A stretch of 64,000 nucleotides of DNA from Ferruginibacter sp. (GTDB lineage Bacteria; Bacteroidota; Bacteroidia; Chitinophagales; Chitinophagaceae): NCBI RefSeq assembly GCF_028288465.1, contig NZ_JAQBNR010000056.1:105493-169492 (forward strand), written 5' to 3'. The notes beneath the pieces are model-generated. The model was not told the origin of the DNA, did not search any database, and saw nothing but the letters and a program-made list of their open reading frames with translations. Shown here one piece after another: positions 29,039-37,287 of the stretch. The first letter of the stretch is position 1, and each line of letters begins with the position of its first letter. The position numbers and the translations under genes were made by a program.

Positions 29039-29144
29039 TCACTTTTCTTTTTTCGCAGAAAGCACAGGGGTCACTTCTGAAAGTTCTAATGACTTCACCA
29101 TATCTTTTGTTGCCGCCTTATATTTTATAAAGTGAATGGTTTCC
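29039..29144 (-). pseudogene. C-terminal remnant of an unidentified protein
   Basis: Immediately beyond the point where the hydrolase copy at 29145 is cut, another frame runs about 34 codons with a coding look (FIKYKAATKDMVKSLELSEV, ending AKKEK and a TGA). It has no start and no recognisable fold. It appears to be the 3-prime end of a different gene brought next to the hydrolase fragment by a deletion. Confidence 0.35.
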
Positions 29145-29728
29145 CTATGGTACCGCACCATCCCACACACCGTCGGTATTTTCTATGCCGCCAATGTTAC
29201 GGTAGGCACCACCACTGCCGCCGAATGCATAGCCATACGGCCGCTGTTGCGTACCATATTGCTGCGCAGCAATAACCCGGGAGTATTGTGCACAGGCAGC
29301 ATTGGCACGATAAGCCCCGATCGTTGCATCAATCCCGAACCAGGCATGCCTGCACCAAATTTTCCACCTCCATTCGTTTCAATAAAATAGGCGCCGTTGG
29401 TAACGCAAAAACCAATCTTATCACCTTCGCAGGTAGCGCCCTGCGATAAATTTTTATTGTCCGGCACCGGGGTAATGTACTGGAAGAAATGGCCCTGGTA
29501 CTTTTCTTTAGGAGAAAAATAGAATGAGAAACGGGTATCTGTTCCCGTGAAACCTCCATGCACATAATGATGACGCACCGGCTTATCCCGCCACTCGTCT
29601 ATATCCACATAAGGTGCTTTGAACATGGTATCCTGCGTTGCAGTGTTCTGGCCAAATATCCGGCCTATGCCTGTTATCAGTAACAACAAGCAAATCATCA
29701 CATGCAGGTAGCTTTTCTTTCTTTTCAT
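29145..29728 (-). pseudogene. truncated, frameshifted third copy of the secreted alpha/beta-hydrolase
   Basis: The N-terminal about 130 residues (signal peptide, then DIDEWRDKPVRHHYVHGGFTG and FQYITPVPDNKNLSQGA) closely follow the protein at 23561. A frameshift near 29340 moves the reading to GAYRANAACAQYSRVIAAQQ and FGGSGGAYRNIGGIENTDGV, and the frame ends in TAG at 29145-29147 right after WDGAVP. The other frame stops at 29183. About 500 C-terminal residues are missing. The nucleophile Ser codon is present, but the catalytic acid and His are lost, so it is not functional. Confidence 0.85.
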
Positions 29729-29763
29729 TGTCAGGTATTTTTAATTTATTGAATGCTATGCTA

Positions 29764-31494
29764 TCAATATTTATACAACTTAAACTTCACGATATTGTAA
29801 TTGCCGGTAGCCGATGGTTGAAATCTAAACATACCGGAGAACCCTTTATTAAATCCGAAGCCGTAATCTCCACCACCTGTGCCTTCATCACCATTCAACC
29901 GTCTTATCGTAATCCATTTGCCATTTACGAATGATCCTTCATCCATATATTCGATGTCTATTTTTGTTTTTTGTGTATCCGCTTTTATCGGAGTAAATGT
30001 TGCTGAGAAATCTTTTCCAACAACAATAAATTCATCCGCTCCGGTGGCAAAAACAATTCCACCTGCTGACATCACTCTTTTGTCTGATGATGAAAGACCT
30101 GCTACCGCACCTCCTGCCGGAGCAAACAGCGGTTGAGATAGATTTACTTTTACACTGTACCCATTTAGTTCAAAGCTTTGAGACTTATCCGTTGTATCTA
30201 CATAGATGCCAGCCATTGTGCCTTTTCCCTGGTGTTGTAATATCAGCTGCTGTACCTGTGATAAAGCTGCATAGCTTTTGGTGATAGGATCTTCTTCCGG
30301 TGAAGATTCATCTATACCAAAGGGAGAAAAGCTGATCGCATCCTGCTGGCCATATGCCCAAAAAGCCAGGCTGGCTGATGCAGCACCAGGCTTGAATTCA
30401 GGAATAAATACGGGGTTGCCGGGGCGATGATATTGCTCAATAGTATAACGGGCTTCGGGTATGGATACATAAATATCCGGTGCAATAAAATCAATTGCCG
30501 GTGCAGCTTGTCGCCATACATCCAGCGTATGAGGTACAGGTCCACCACTAGGATATCTTGAGGGCCAGCTAAAACCATGTTGCTTTATCCAGGCATTTAC
30601 ATACATCGGTATGGGGTAGGCTTCTTTACCAGCGGCGGCTACCTGCCCGATGTATCTGGCATAATGATACACGGTAAACAATTCTTCGGGCAAATAAGAA
30701 AGTGCTGTTGCATCTTCTTTATTCAACACCGATTTCCCAAACACTTCCTCCCAGCTGCCAGAAGTTTTATTGCCATTTGCTTTCCATACGCTGTCCAGCT
30801 CCGGTTGCAGTTTTCCTTTATTGGCGACCAAATAATTCACCAGGTCAGCAGGAACGCCCTGGTCATATGCCATGATGGCTGCTTCATTGTAATCCCTTGG
30901 TTCATAAAATAAACCAACTTCATTTTCTATCTGTGCGGTGATCACCGTTTGATATTTTTCATCTACCTGGCGGATATGTTGCATCACTGCTTTGAAAGCC
31001 TTTGCGTCGGCTTTCATGGAAGCCTCACCCAGGGCAGACAGTACAACAAATGGCTCTCCTTTTTTATTCTTCACCCTGGGGAATCTTTCCGTATTATTTT
31101 TCACCCATCCCGGAACATACATGGAATATCCGTTCTTCCACGAACCAAACCATAAGATGACCAGGTGCAGGTCATGCTTTCTTGCTCCATTGATCATGCT
31201 ATCAACCAACGCAAAATCAAACCTGCCTTCCTGCGGCTCCACAAGTTCCCAATACACAGCAGCTATAACGGTATTGAGGTTTTTCTTTTTCATCTGCTCC
31301 CATATTGGCCGCATATAAGCAGCGCCGGAAGTGCTGGAATTGTGTAACTCTCCGCCTAATATTAAAAAGGGTTTGCCTTGCACGATTAATTGCGTGGTGC
31401 TTCCCTTTTTTTCAAGATGAGGTATGGCAGTTTTTTGTGCAGATAGCGTGGTTGCCGCTATTGAGAAAATAATAATCAATGAAAGTTTTTTCAT
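29764..31494 (-). CDS. secreted GH35-type beta-galactosidase (DUF5597-containing)
   Basis: A 576-residue exported enzyme starting at the ATG at 31494 (MKKLSLIIIFSIAATTLSAQ); the longer frame to 31689 begins with GTG and lacks a leader. The barrel shows GKPFLILGGELHNSS, YWELVEPQEGRFDF, the acid/base motif QIENEVG (Glu192) and the nucleophile region PVFIPEFKPG (Glu366). The C-terminal beta part fits DUF5597. These enzymes remove terminal beta-galactose. It is the last gene of the leftward group GH2, GH43-like, GH35, with a 53-bp gap to the GH43-like gene. A galactan or arabinogalactan substrate is the simplest reading. Confidence 0.92.
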   Translation of the reverse strand: MKKLSLIIIFSIAATTLSAQKTAIPHLEKKGSTTQLIVQGKPFLILGGELHNSSTSGAAYMRPIWEQMKKKNLNTVIAAVYWELVEPQEGRFDFALVDSMINGARKHDLHLVILWFGSWKNGYSMYVPGWVKNNTERFPRVKNKKGEPFVVLSALGEASMKADAKAFKAVMQHIRQVDEKYQTVITAQIENEVGLFYEPRDYNEAAIMAYDQGVPADLVNYLVANKGKLQPELDSVWKANGNKTSGSWEEVFGKSVLNKEDATALSYLPEELFTVYHYARYIGQVAAAGKEAYPIPMYVNAWIKQHGFSWPSRYPSGGPVPHTLDVWRQAAPAIDFIAPDIYVSIPEARYTIEQYHRPGNPVFIPEFKPGAASASLAFWAYGQQDAISFSPFGIDESSPEEDPITKSYAALSQVQQLILQHQGKGTMAGIYVDTTDKSQSFELNGYSVKVNLSQPLFAPAGGAVAGLSSSDKRVMSAGGIVFATGADEFIVVGKDFSATFTPIKADTQKTKIDIEYMDEGSFVNGKWITIRRLNGDEGTGGGDYGFGFNKGFSGMFRFQPSATGNYNIVKFKLYKY

Positions 31495-31547
31495 GCTGGC
31501 AATTTTATTTTTTGCATCGTTGTTGTGAAGGTAGTGGATATCCAATG

Positions 31548-32570
31548 CTACTTTACATCCATTTGTTTCCACTCTCCCGTCTTCACATTGATTGTCCATG
31601 GCTTCGGTTCCGGTAGCCATAGTTTGCCCGCTCCAATTTGTACCGGCATCCAGATGTAACGTGAATCCCACAAGGCAGTAGGTTTCCACCGGTCGCCCAT
31701 AAAAATCACCGTGGTATCTTTTGTACCTGCAACTTTTATAAACATGGTAGATTGTGAGCTATAAGTTTTTGTATCTGTTGGAGCGATATCAACAAACTCA
31801 CTCCATGGACCAGCCAATGAAACAGCCGTGGCAACCTTGTTTGCGTTGGGCGACCAGCCGGTTAATGTTGACCCTACCGCATAATACAATCCTTTATAAT
31901 GAACAACTGCACCGCCTTCCAATGGCGATTGTATAAAGGCGGTTTCCTTTTCAACACTTAAATAATCATCCGATAATTGAGCGATGTAAAATCCTTTTAC
32001 AGGACGGCATTCAAAGATTAAATAGGCACTGCCATCATCATCAATAAACTGCCCGATATCACGACTCTCTTTTCCCAATGGCCGGAAGGTTTTTATCAAT
32101 TTAAACGGACCTGTAGCCTTGTCACTTACTGCAACACCTACGCTTGCATAATCATAGGCCCATGCAGATTTGGATACCCCTTTCACTGCACCATCAAGGT
32201 GCATGTACATTACATATTGCTTTGTTTTGGTATTGTAAAAAACTTTGGGTCTTTCCAACACCCATTTGTTATTTTCCAACACGGTGTCTGGTTTGGTCAA
32301 TGCTATTACATCTCCCCTGAATTTCCAGTTCATCAAATCTTCAGATGAATAACAACTCACATAACGATGGTTGGTGTCTAATCCCGGCCTGCGTTCTTCC
32401 CCGTACCAATAGTATGTTTTATCCAACCTGATGATACCGCCACCATGTGCCTGGATATGATTGCCCTCTTCATCAGGCCACACTTCGCGGGGAAGGATAG
32501 CAGTTTGTTTTTGCGCAAATGCCAATGACACCAATAAGGTGAAGGATGCAGTAAGAAAGTGTTTTTTCAT
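31548..32570 (-). CDS. GH43 (subfamily 24-like) exo-galactanase-type enzyme
   Basis: A 340-residue secreted protein from the ATG at 32570 (MKKHFLTASFTLLVSLAFAQ). The mature start VWPDEEGNHIQAHGGGII with TYYWYGEERRPG is the hallmark of GH43_24 exo-beta-1,3-galactanase-like proteins. Later blades include VLERPKVFYNTKTKQYVMYM, DIGQFIDDDGSAYLIFE and SPLEGGAVVHYKG. The expected reaction is exo-cleavage of beta-1,3-galactan backbones of type II arabinogalactan; this is family knowledge, and the assignment is by motif only. It lies between GH2 and GH35, both beta-galactosidase-type families, which supports the idea. It is related to the lipoprotein at 9915. Confidence 0.87.
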   Translation of the reverse strand: MKKHFLTASFTLLVSLAFAQKQTAILPREVWPDEEGNHIQAHGGGIIRLDKTYYWYGEERRPGLDTNHRYVSCYSSEDLMNWKFRGDVIALTKPDTVLENNKWVLERPKVFYNTKTKQYVMYMHLDGAVKGVSKSAWAYDYASVGVAVSDKATGPFKLIKTFRPLGKESRDIGQFIDDDGSAYLIFECRPVKGFYIAQLSDDYLSVEKETAFIQSPLEGGAVVHYKGLYYAVGSTLTGWSPNANKVATAVSLAGPWSEFVDIAPTDTKTYSSQSTMFIKVAGTKDTTVIFMGDRWKPTALWDSRYIWMPVQIGAGKLWLPEPKPWTINVKTGEWKQMDVK

Positions 32571-32606
32571 ACAATTGTTTATTGAAAAATACAATTTCCA
32601 AATCTA

Positions 32607-35117
32607 TTATTTCATTATAATTTTTATCGAAGCTTCTGCTAAACCCATTGCAGTTGCTTTAAGGATTATATTACCAGCAACACCTTTCGGTCTGATAATA
32701 ACCAATCCTCTTCCCTGGTAAACTTTTTTATGGTTTTGCTGAAAGCTGGATGCATCATCAAAACTTCCGTTGCCAACGCCTGCAATGGTGGCATTTCCTG
32801 CAAGATGGTAAGTAATTACTATGTCATCAATATTGGGTACAACGTTTCCTTTTTCGTCAACAATGGCTGCATTGATGTAAGCAAGGTCATTGATATCAGC
32901 TTTGATTGTATTTCTATCTGTAGTCAACCGCACAGCAAACGGTTTACCTGCAGTTGATAAAGCACTTGATCCTGTTTCTTTATCACCATCAAAACTTTTT
33001 GCTACCAGTTTCCCGGGTTGATATTCAATTTCAAAAGTTGCAGTAATGCTGGTATCCGGCACTGATTGTTCTGCAATGATCTTTCCGTTTAATTCCAGTT
33101 TTACGAGCTTGCTTCTTGTGTATACATGCACCAATATTTTCCTGCCCTCCTGTCCCGGCCATGTCCATGATTTTAATTCATCAGGAAATCCCCAGGGCGC
33201 TATTACTTCCTGCATATCGTCAGTGATGGGACGACGCACCAACATTTCAACCGTGCTTTTTTTCCACACAACATCCTGGTAGTATGCGGCCTGCTTTTTA
33301 TTGCCAATCAAATCCAGGTCGCCACAGTAAGCATTGAATACTGACCACTTTGGCATGTAGAAAAGCCCCATGCGGATTAGCCCGGTTGGCAACTTCCTGG
33401 ATGCAGGAACCTGAACCGGTCTGCCGATACCCGCTTCACCAATATAATCCATCGCTGTCCATTTAAAGCTTCCTAACATGTAAGGATTTTTTATCGGGTA
33501 CTCATAATTTTCCAGCGCACTTTGTGGAGTGTATTCTGTAACAATAAAAGGTTTTTTGGGATGCTTTGCATGCTCTGTTTCAAAGCGGTGAGCCGTAGCG
33601 CTGTCACGAACAAAAAATTTAGAGGTGCTTTCTAAAAAGTAATTGTATCCATCCACATCAAGATTCAACAGGTAAGGCGCATAGTCTTCGAATGGCTTCT
33701 TTGTATAACCCGGCAAATAAGCAATGCCCGCTGTCACCGCCCTTGTATCATCGAGTTTGCGCACTTCGTCTGCCAGCATTTTGGCGATGCGATAACCCGC
33801 AGTATCCGGCGCTTCAAAAATTTCATTGCCGATGCTCCACATGATAACGGACGGATGATTTCGATCTCTCATTATCATTGCATCTAAATCTTTTTGCCAC
33901 CATTCTTTAAAATACAAATGATAATCCTGCGGATTTTTAGCAAGCTCCCACATATCAAATGCTTCATCCAGCGCCAGCATACCCAAGCGGTCACACGCAT
34001 CGAGTAATTGATGCGATGGCGGGTTGTGACTAAGGCGAATAGCATTATAACCAACTTTCTTTAAGAGTTCAATCTTACGTTCTTCTGCACGGTCTATGGC
34101 AGCAGCACCCAATGGGCCATTGTCGTGATGAATACAGCCGCCTTTCAATATCACCCTTTTGCCATTTAGCAGAAATCCTTTGTCAGCATCAAAGCGAATA
34201 CTTCTGATACCAATACTTGTTTCTACACGGTCTATGATTCTATTTCCAGATTTTATTTCTGTAACAACTTTATATAATCCAGGTGCTTCAAGTGACCATA
34301 GAACGGGATTGGAAATTGTGATGTTTTGTGAATCTGTTGTTGATGCATTTGCTTCAGGCAGCAAAGTCTTTTGTGTTTGTGCTACTGCTTTACCAGCCGG
34401 AGAAAGAATGGTTGTTACAAGTATAAAATTGCCTGCAGAGTTTTGTTCGTTATTGATAGTTGATTTTATTTGTATGGCAGCACTAGTTTTTGATACAACA
34501 GGTGTAGTAATGTACACGCCCCAAACAGCCACATGCACTGCTGCTGTAACGGTTAACCATACATGACTGTAAATGCCGGAGCCACTGTACCAGCGTGAAT
34601 TTTTTCCCTCATTTTGCACCTTCACTGCTACAACATTTTCCTGGCCAGCAGGATTCAGGTAAGGCGTCAGATCGTAAGAAAAAGGCGTATAACCATAAGG
34701 ATGATTGCCCAGCAAATGACCATTCAACCAAACTTCCGAATTCATGTACACGCCATCGAAATGTATAGTAACAAGTTTTTTCTCATCTGCTTTGGCAGTT
34801 ATAAATTTCTTCCTGTACCATCCAGTGCCACCTACTGTAAATCCTGTAGCGGATGATCCAATACTGCTTTTGCTGAATGGACCAACAACGTTATCAGGTG
34901 TTTGATTGGGCAGGTCTTCTATGCTCCAGTCGTGCGGAAGATTTACGGTTCTCCATTTTGAATCATCATAATTCATCTCCTGCACCCCATTGATGCTGTC
35001 TTTTATAAAATGCCAACCGGCATCAAATGGCCTGTTACGGGTTCCTGTATTAATTTGTGCATGTGCAATGACAACACAGATCAGGAAATAAACACTAAAA
35101 ATTATTTTTTTCATCAT
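32607..35117 (-). CDS. secreted GH2 beta-galactosidase-type enzyme
   Basis: An 836-residue enzyme (start ATG 35117 or 35114; a GTG lies at 35132) with signal peptide MMKKIIFSVYFLICVVIAHAQ. The layout is jelly-roll sugar-binding domain (WRTVNLPHDWSIED, SEVWLNGHLLGNHPYGY), Ig-like domain, then the barrel with HPSVIMWSIGNEIFE (acid/base Glu432) and KPFIVTEYTPQ (nucleophile Glu528), and C-terminal DUF4982/Ig-like domains. GH2 members of this form are mostly beta-galactosidases, sometimes glucuronidases or mannosidases. It heads the three-enzyme group and follows the small secreted domain gene at 35241 by about 120 bp. Confidence 0.93.
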   Translation of the reverse strand: MMKKIIFSVYFLICVVIAHAQINTGTRNRPFDAGWHFIKDSINGVQEMNYDDSKWRTVNLPHDWSIEDLPNQTPDNVVGPFSKSSIGSSATGFTVGGTGWYRKKFITAKADEKKLVTIHFDGVYMNSEVWLNGHLLGNHPYGYTPFSYDLTPYLNPAGQENVVAVKVQNEGKNSRWYSGSGIYSHVWLTVTAAVHVAVWGVYITTPVVSKTSAAIQIKSTINNEQNSAGNFILVTTILSPAGKAVAQTQKTLLPEANASTTDSQNITISNPVLWSLEAPGLYKVVTEIKSGNRIIDRVETSIGIRSIRFDADKGFLLNGKRVILKGGCIHHDNGPLGAAAIDRAEERKIELLKKVGYNAIRLSHNPPSHQLLDACDRLGMLALDEAFDMWELAKNPQDYHLYFKEWWQKDLDAMIMRDRNHPSVIMWSIGNEIFEAPDTAGYRIAKMLADEVRKLDDTRAVTAGIAYLPGYTKKPFEDYAPYLLNLDVDGYNYFLESTSKFFVRDSATAHRFETEHAKHPKKPFIVTEYTPQSALENYEYPIKNPYMLGSFKWTAMDYIGEAGIGRPVQVPASRKLPTGLIRMGLFYMPKWSVFNAYCGDLDLIGNKKQAAYYQDVVWKKSTVEMLVRRPITDDMQEVIAPWGFPDELKSWTWPGQEGRKILVHVYTRSKLVKLELNGKIIAEQSVPDTSITATFEIEYQPGKLVAKSFDGDKETGSSALSTAGKPFAVRLTTDRNTIKADINDLAYINAAIVDEKGNVVPNIDDIVITYHLAGNATIAGVGNGSFDDASSFQQNHKKVYQGRGLVIIRPKGVAGNIILKATAMGLAEASIKIIMK

Positions 35118-35240
35118 TAAGTTAATGATCACACTATTGAATGTTGGTTGTCGCAGAGATGGTATTGCTGTTACTGTTTTTAATAATGCTAATCAGGGAA
35201 TAGTTTAAGAGTGACGGTGGCAAGATTGCCACCCATTCAG

Positions 35241-35623
35241 TTATTTAGCATTTTTTATCCGGTCACCTTCTGCATCAAACATACCCATCAAACTTCCGGT
35301 TACATGGTCTTCATCTTTTTTGTCCATCACCAGATTCACGTCATACCCCTGGGTAGTAAAATAAACAGTTAGTTGATTCTCTTTCAATTCCGCACTGGAA
35401 ATTTTAGCTGTTTCCGCTCCCGTAGAATCTTTAACAACACCGGTCATTGTTGCATCTTTCTTTTCAAGCACAAATGTCATTTTAGCATCACCGCCCGGTG
35501 TGCCTTTAATCAGCACACTCCACGTACCGGTAAAATAATCCGCTCCTGTTTTTGCCTGGGCGTTTGCACCCATTGATAATAAAGAGAAAAAAGCTGCTGC
35601 GATAAATCACTGATTTTTTTCAT
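35241..35623 (-). pseudogene. small secreted domain protein with a frameshift in its signal peptide
   Basis: The mature domain (KTGADYFTGTWSVLIKGTP, FVLEKKDATMTG, KKDEDHVTGSLMGMFDAEGDRIK) is intact and close to the protein at 25849. The frame opens only at an internal ATG (35573), which would give 110 residues with no full leader. Reading from ATG 35623 gives MKKIS, and one frame over AAAFFSLLSMGANAQA: together a normal signal peptide broken by what looks like a one-base deletion near 35603-35609. Either the gene is inactivated for export or the read has an error there. It is first in the GH2-GH43-GH35 direction and divergent from the Nudix regulator. Confidence 0.65.
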
Positions 35624-35672
35624 TGTAATTTTTTTGTTGTTTGATTAAAAATTTGATTGAATTCAAATGTGA

Positions 35673-35721
35673 TTTACGGACTGATTTGCAATAGAAATAA
35701 TCAATCCGTAATTTTTACGGA
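35673..35721. promoter_or_regulatory. palindromic operator and inverted half-site
   Basis: TCCGTAA (35705-35711), three T's, TTACGGA (35715-35721) is a perfect palindrome. An upstream segment at 35673-35685 is an inverted copy (12 of 13) of 35699-35711. It lies between two divergent genes and fits the kind of site bound by Nudix-wHTH regulators (inference). Confidence 0.65.
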
Positions 35722-35758
35722 ATAAAAGTATACTGAAAGTTTTACACAACCAAATTTT

Positions 35759-35779
35759 ATTCCGTATTTTTTACAGAAT
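35759..35779. promoter_or_regulatory. second operator, overlapping the regulator promoter
   Basis: ATTCCGTA (35759-35766) and TACAGAAT (35772-35779) form an inverted repeat with one mismatch and a 5-base centre, the same geometry as the site at 35705. It sits just upstream of the -7 box at 35791, a position suited to autorepression. Confidence 0.6.
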
Positions 35780-35790
35780 GATATTTTTTG

Positions 35791-35798
35791 TAGCTTTG
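35791..35798 (+). promoter_or_regulatory. -7 box of the Nudix regulator promoter
   Basis: TAGCTTTG fits TAnnTTTG and ends 18 bp before the ATG at 35817, giving a very short leader. No clear TTG -33 box is seen; that position is occupied by the operator. Confidence 0.45.
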
Positions 35799-35816
35799 GG
35801 TGCTTAAAAATCAGGT

Positions 35817-36590
35817 ATGAAAAATTTAAAAAGACAGGAAGCCATTTTTAATTCGGATGAATGGCTGCACAATGTGGCGGTGGACAATGTAATTTTTGGC
35901 TACAGTGGCAGGGAGTTGAAGGTGCTGTTGCAACAGCCATTTGTTTTAGATAAATGGACGATTACCGGTGGCTACATAAAAAAAACAGAAACCATACAGG
36001 AAGCGGCAAAAAGAGTGGCGTTTGAAAGGACAGGATTGAAAAAATTATTTTTTGAGCAATTCCGGTCTTTTGGTACGCCGGCAAGAAATACGGATGCAGG
36101 GTTTAATGCTAAGCATTTAAGCGAACTGACTGGAATTAAGGTGCCGGCAGATTTATGGATATTTGACTATTTTGTATCGGTCGGGTTTTACACCCTGACA
36201 GAGTTCTCAAAGGTAGAAGTAAAAAAAGGTGAAATAGAAACTGACTGCAGGTGGTGGCCGGTGAACGATTTGCCCAAGATGATGTTTGATCACAAAATGA
36301 TTGTTGCTGAAGCACTGAAAGCGTTGCGCCTGCACATCGCTCATTACCCGATTGGATATGAATTGCTTCCTGAAAAATTCACCTTGCCGGAAATACATAA
36401 TCTTTACGAAACCATTCTTGGCAGATCGCTGGATGACAGAAATTTTTCTAAAAGGTTGATTGCAGCTGGCATTCTTGTTAAATTGGATGAGAAAAGACAG
36501 ATCGGAGCTCACCGTGCCCCATTTCTCTATCAATTCAATAAAGAAAAATATGATGAAGGTTTGAAAAGTGGTGTTGTATTGGCATTTTGA
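35817..36590 (+). CDS. Nudix-domain transcriptional regulator (NrtR/AraR type)
   Basis: A 257-residue protein. Residues about 18-160 are a Nudix-like sensor (VDNVIFGYSGRELKVLLQQP, WTITGGYIKKTETIQEAAKRVAFERTG); the Nudix box is degenerate, lacking the REExxEE catalytic acids, so it likely binds a ligand rather than hydrolyses it. Residues about 170-250 are the winged helix (LPEKFTLPEIHNLYETILG, NFSKRLIAAGILVKLDEKR, HRAPFLYQF). In gut Bacteroides a regulator of this type controls L-arabinose genes. Here it faces a cluster of GH2/GH43/GH35 genes and has two palindromic sites in its upstream region, with half-sites upstream of GH97. A local sugar-responsive repressor is the best reading. Confidence 0.92.
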   Translation: MKNLKRQEAIFNSDEWLHNVAVDNVIFGYSGRELKVLLQQPFVLDKWTITGGYIKKTETIQEAAKRVAFERTGLKKLFFEQFRSFGTPARNTDAGFNAKHLSELTGIKVPADLWIFDYFVSVGFYTLTEFSKVEVKKGEIETDCRWWPVNDLPKMMFDHKMIVAEALKALRLHIAHYPIGYELLPEKFTLPEIHNLYETILGRSLDDRNFSKRLIAAGILVKLDEKRQIGAHRAPFLYQFNKEKYDEGLKSGVVLAF

Positions 36591-37287
36591 ATTTCTTTTT
36601 ATTTGAATAAAGTATTCCAGATATGGCTGACAATGCCGATTTATCGATGATAGGCTGTACTAATATTGAATAAAAAAAGGACCAAACCAATTTCAAATTC
36701 TATGAGCAATCGCTTCTTTAAAAGATATTAGATAGGTATGAGGCGGATAGCAGCTGTTAGATATCATCTAACAGCCGAAAGCACACCATCACCCAGGTTT
36801 TAAAAAATCATTTAAAGCATGCCTGCTGGCTTGATTTAAACTTACCGATAAGTATGGACAATCGAGAATAAAAACATAAAGCAACTCAATAATCTGTATA
36901 ATCTGTTCGAAATATGTCCTAAAAATATAAGTATATGATAATCAAAACCTTATTTTGGGGACGACAAGACGAACCCAAATACTTTAAGCTATTTTACATC
37001 AATAAATTATACACTCACAATATCGGTGGTCAAAGTTTAGTCCACGATCATTTTTTAAAGAACTTTTAAGTGCTACAAATTACAAAGGATATTAAATATA
37101 GACGGGAAGGATAGATTCTTTTATCTAAAAAAATTACACCAACGGCTAAAGCGATTAACATCCGACTGGAAGATTATTGAAGAAAGTAGCATCATCACCT
37201 GTCTACCAGCAGTCAACGAATATCGTTGTAATTTTTTTATAGAATAGAATTTCATTTTTGTAACCAGATCGAATCCCTTTGTAATTT
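36591..37287. other. 697-bp region with no clear gene; hairpin and decayed short frames
   Basis: A 10-bp perfect inverted repeat lies at 36753-36775 with no T-run after it. A 44-codon frame (36935-37069) and an overlapping frame after it (37059-37257, with RFFYLKKLHQRLKRL) have some coding look but no family or good start for the second part. Together they may be a frameshifted small gene. Nothing else is supported. Confidence 0.4.

Noticed and set aside
29136..29390. 84-codon plus-strand frame
   Set aside because: Antisense shadow of the truncated hydrolase copy.
35216..35233. GGTGGC-AAGATT-GCCACC hairpin after the small domain gene
   Set aside because: No T-run on the minus strand and the next gene follows in the same direction; not called as a terminator.
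37059..37257. Idea of a LytTR-type DNA-binding tail (FFYLKKL)
   Set aside because: The required RxHRSYxVN motif is absent; left as an unassigned decayed frame.
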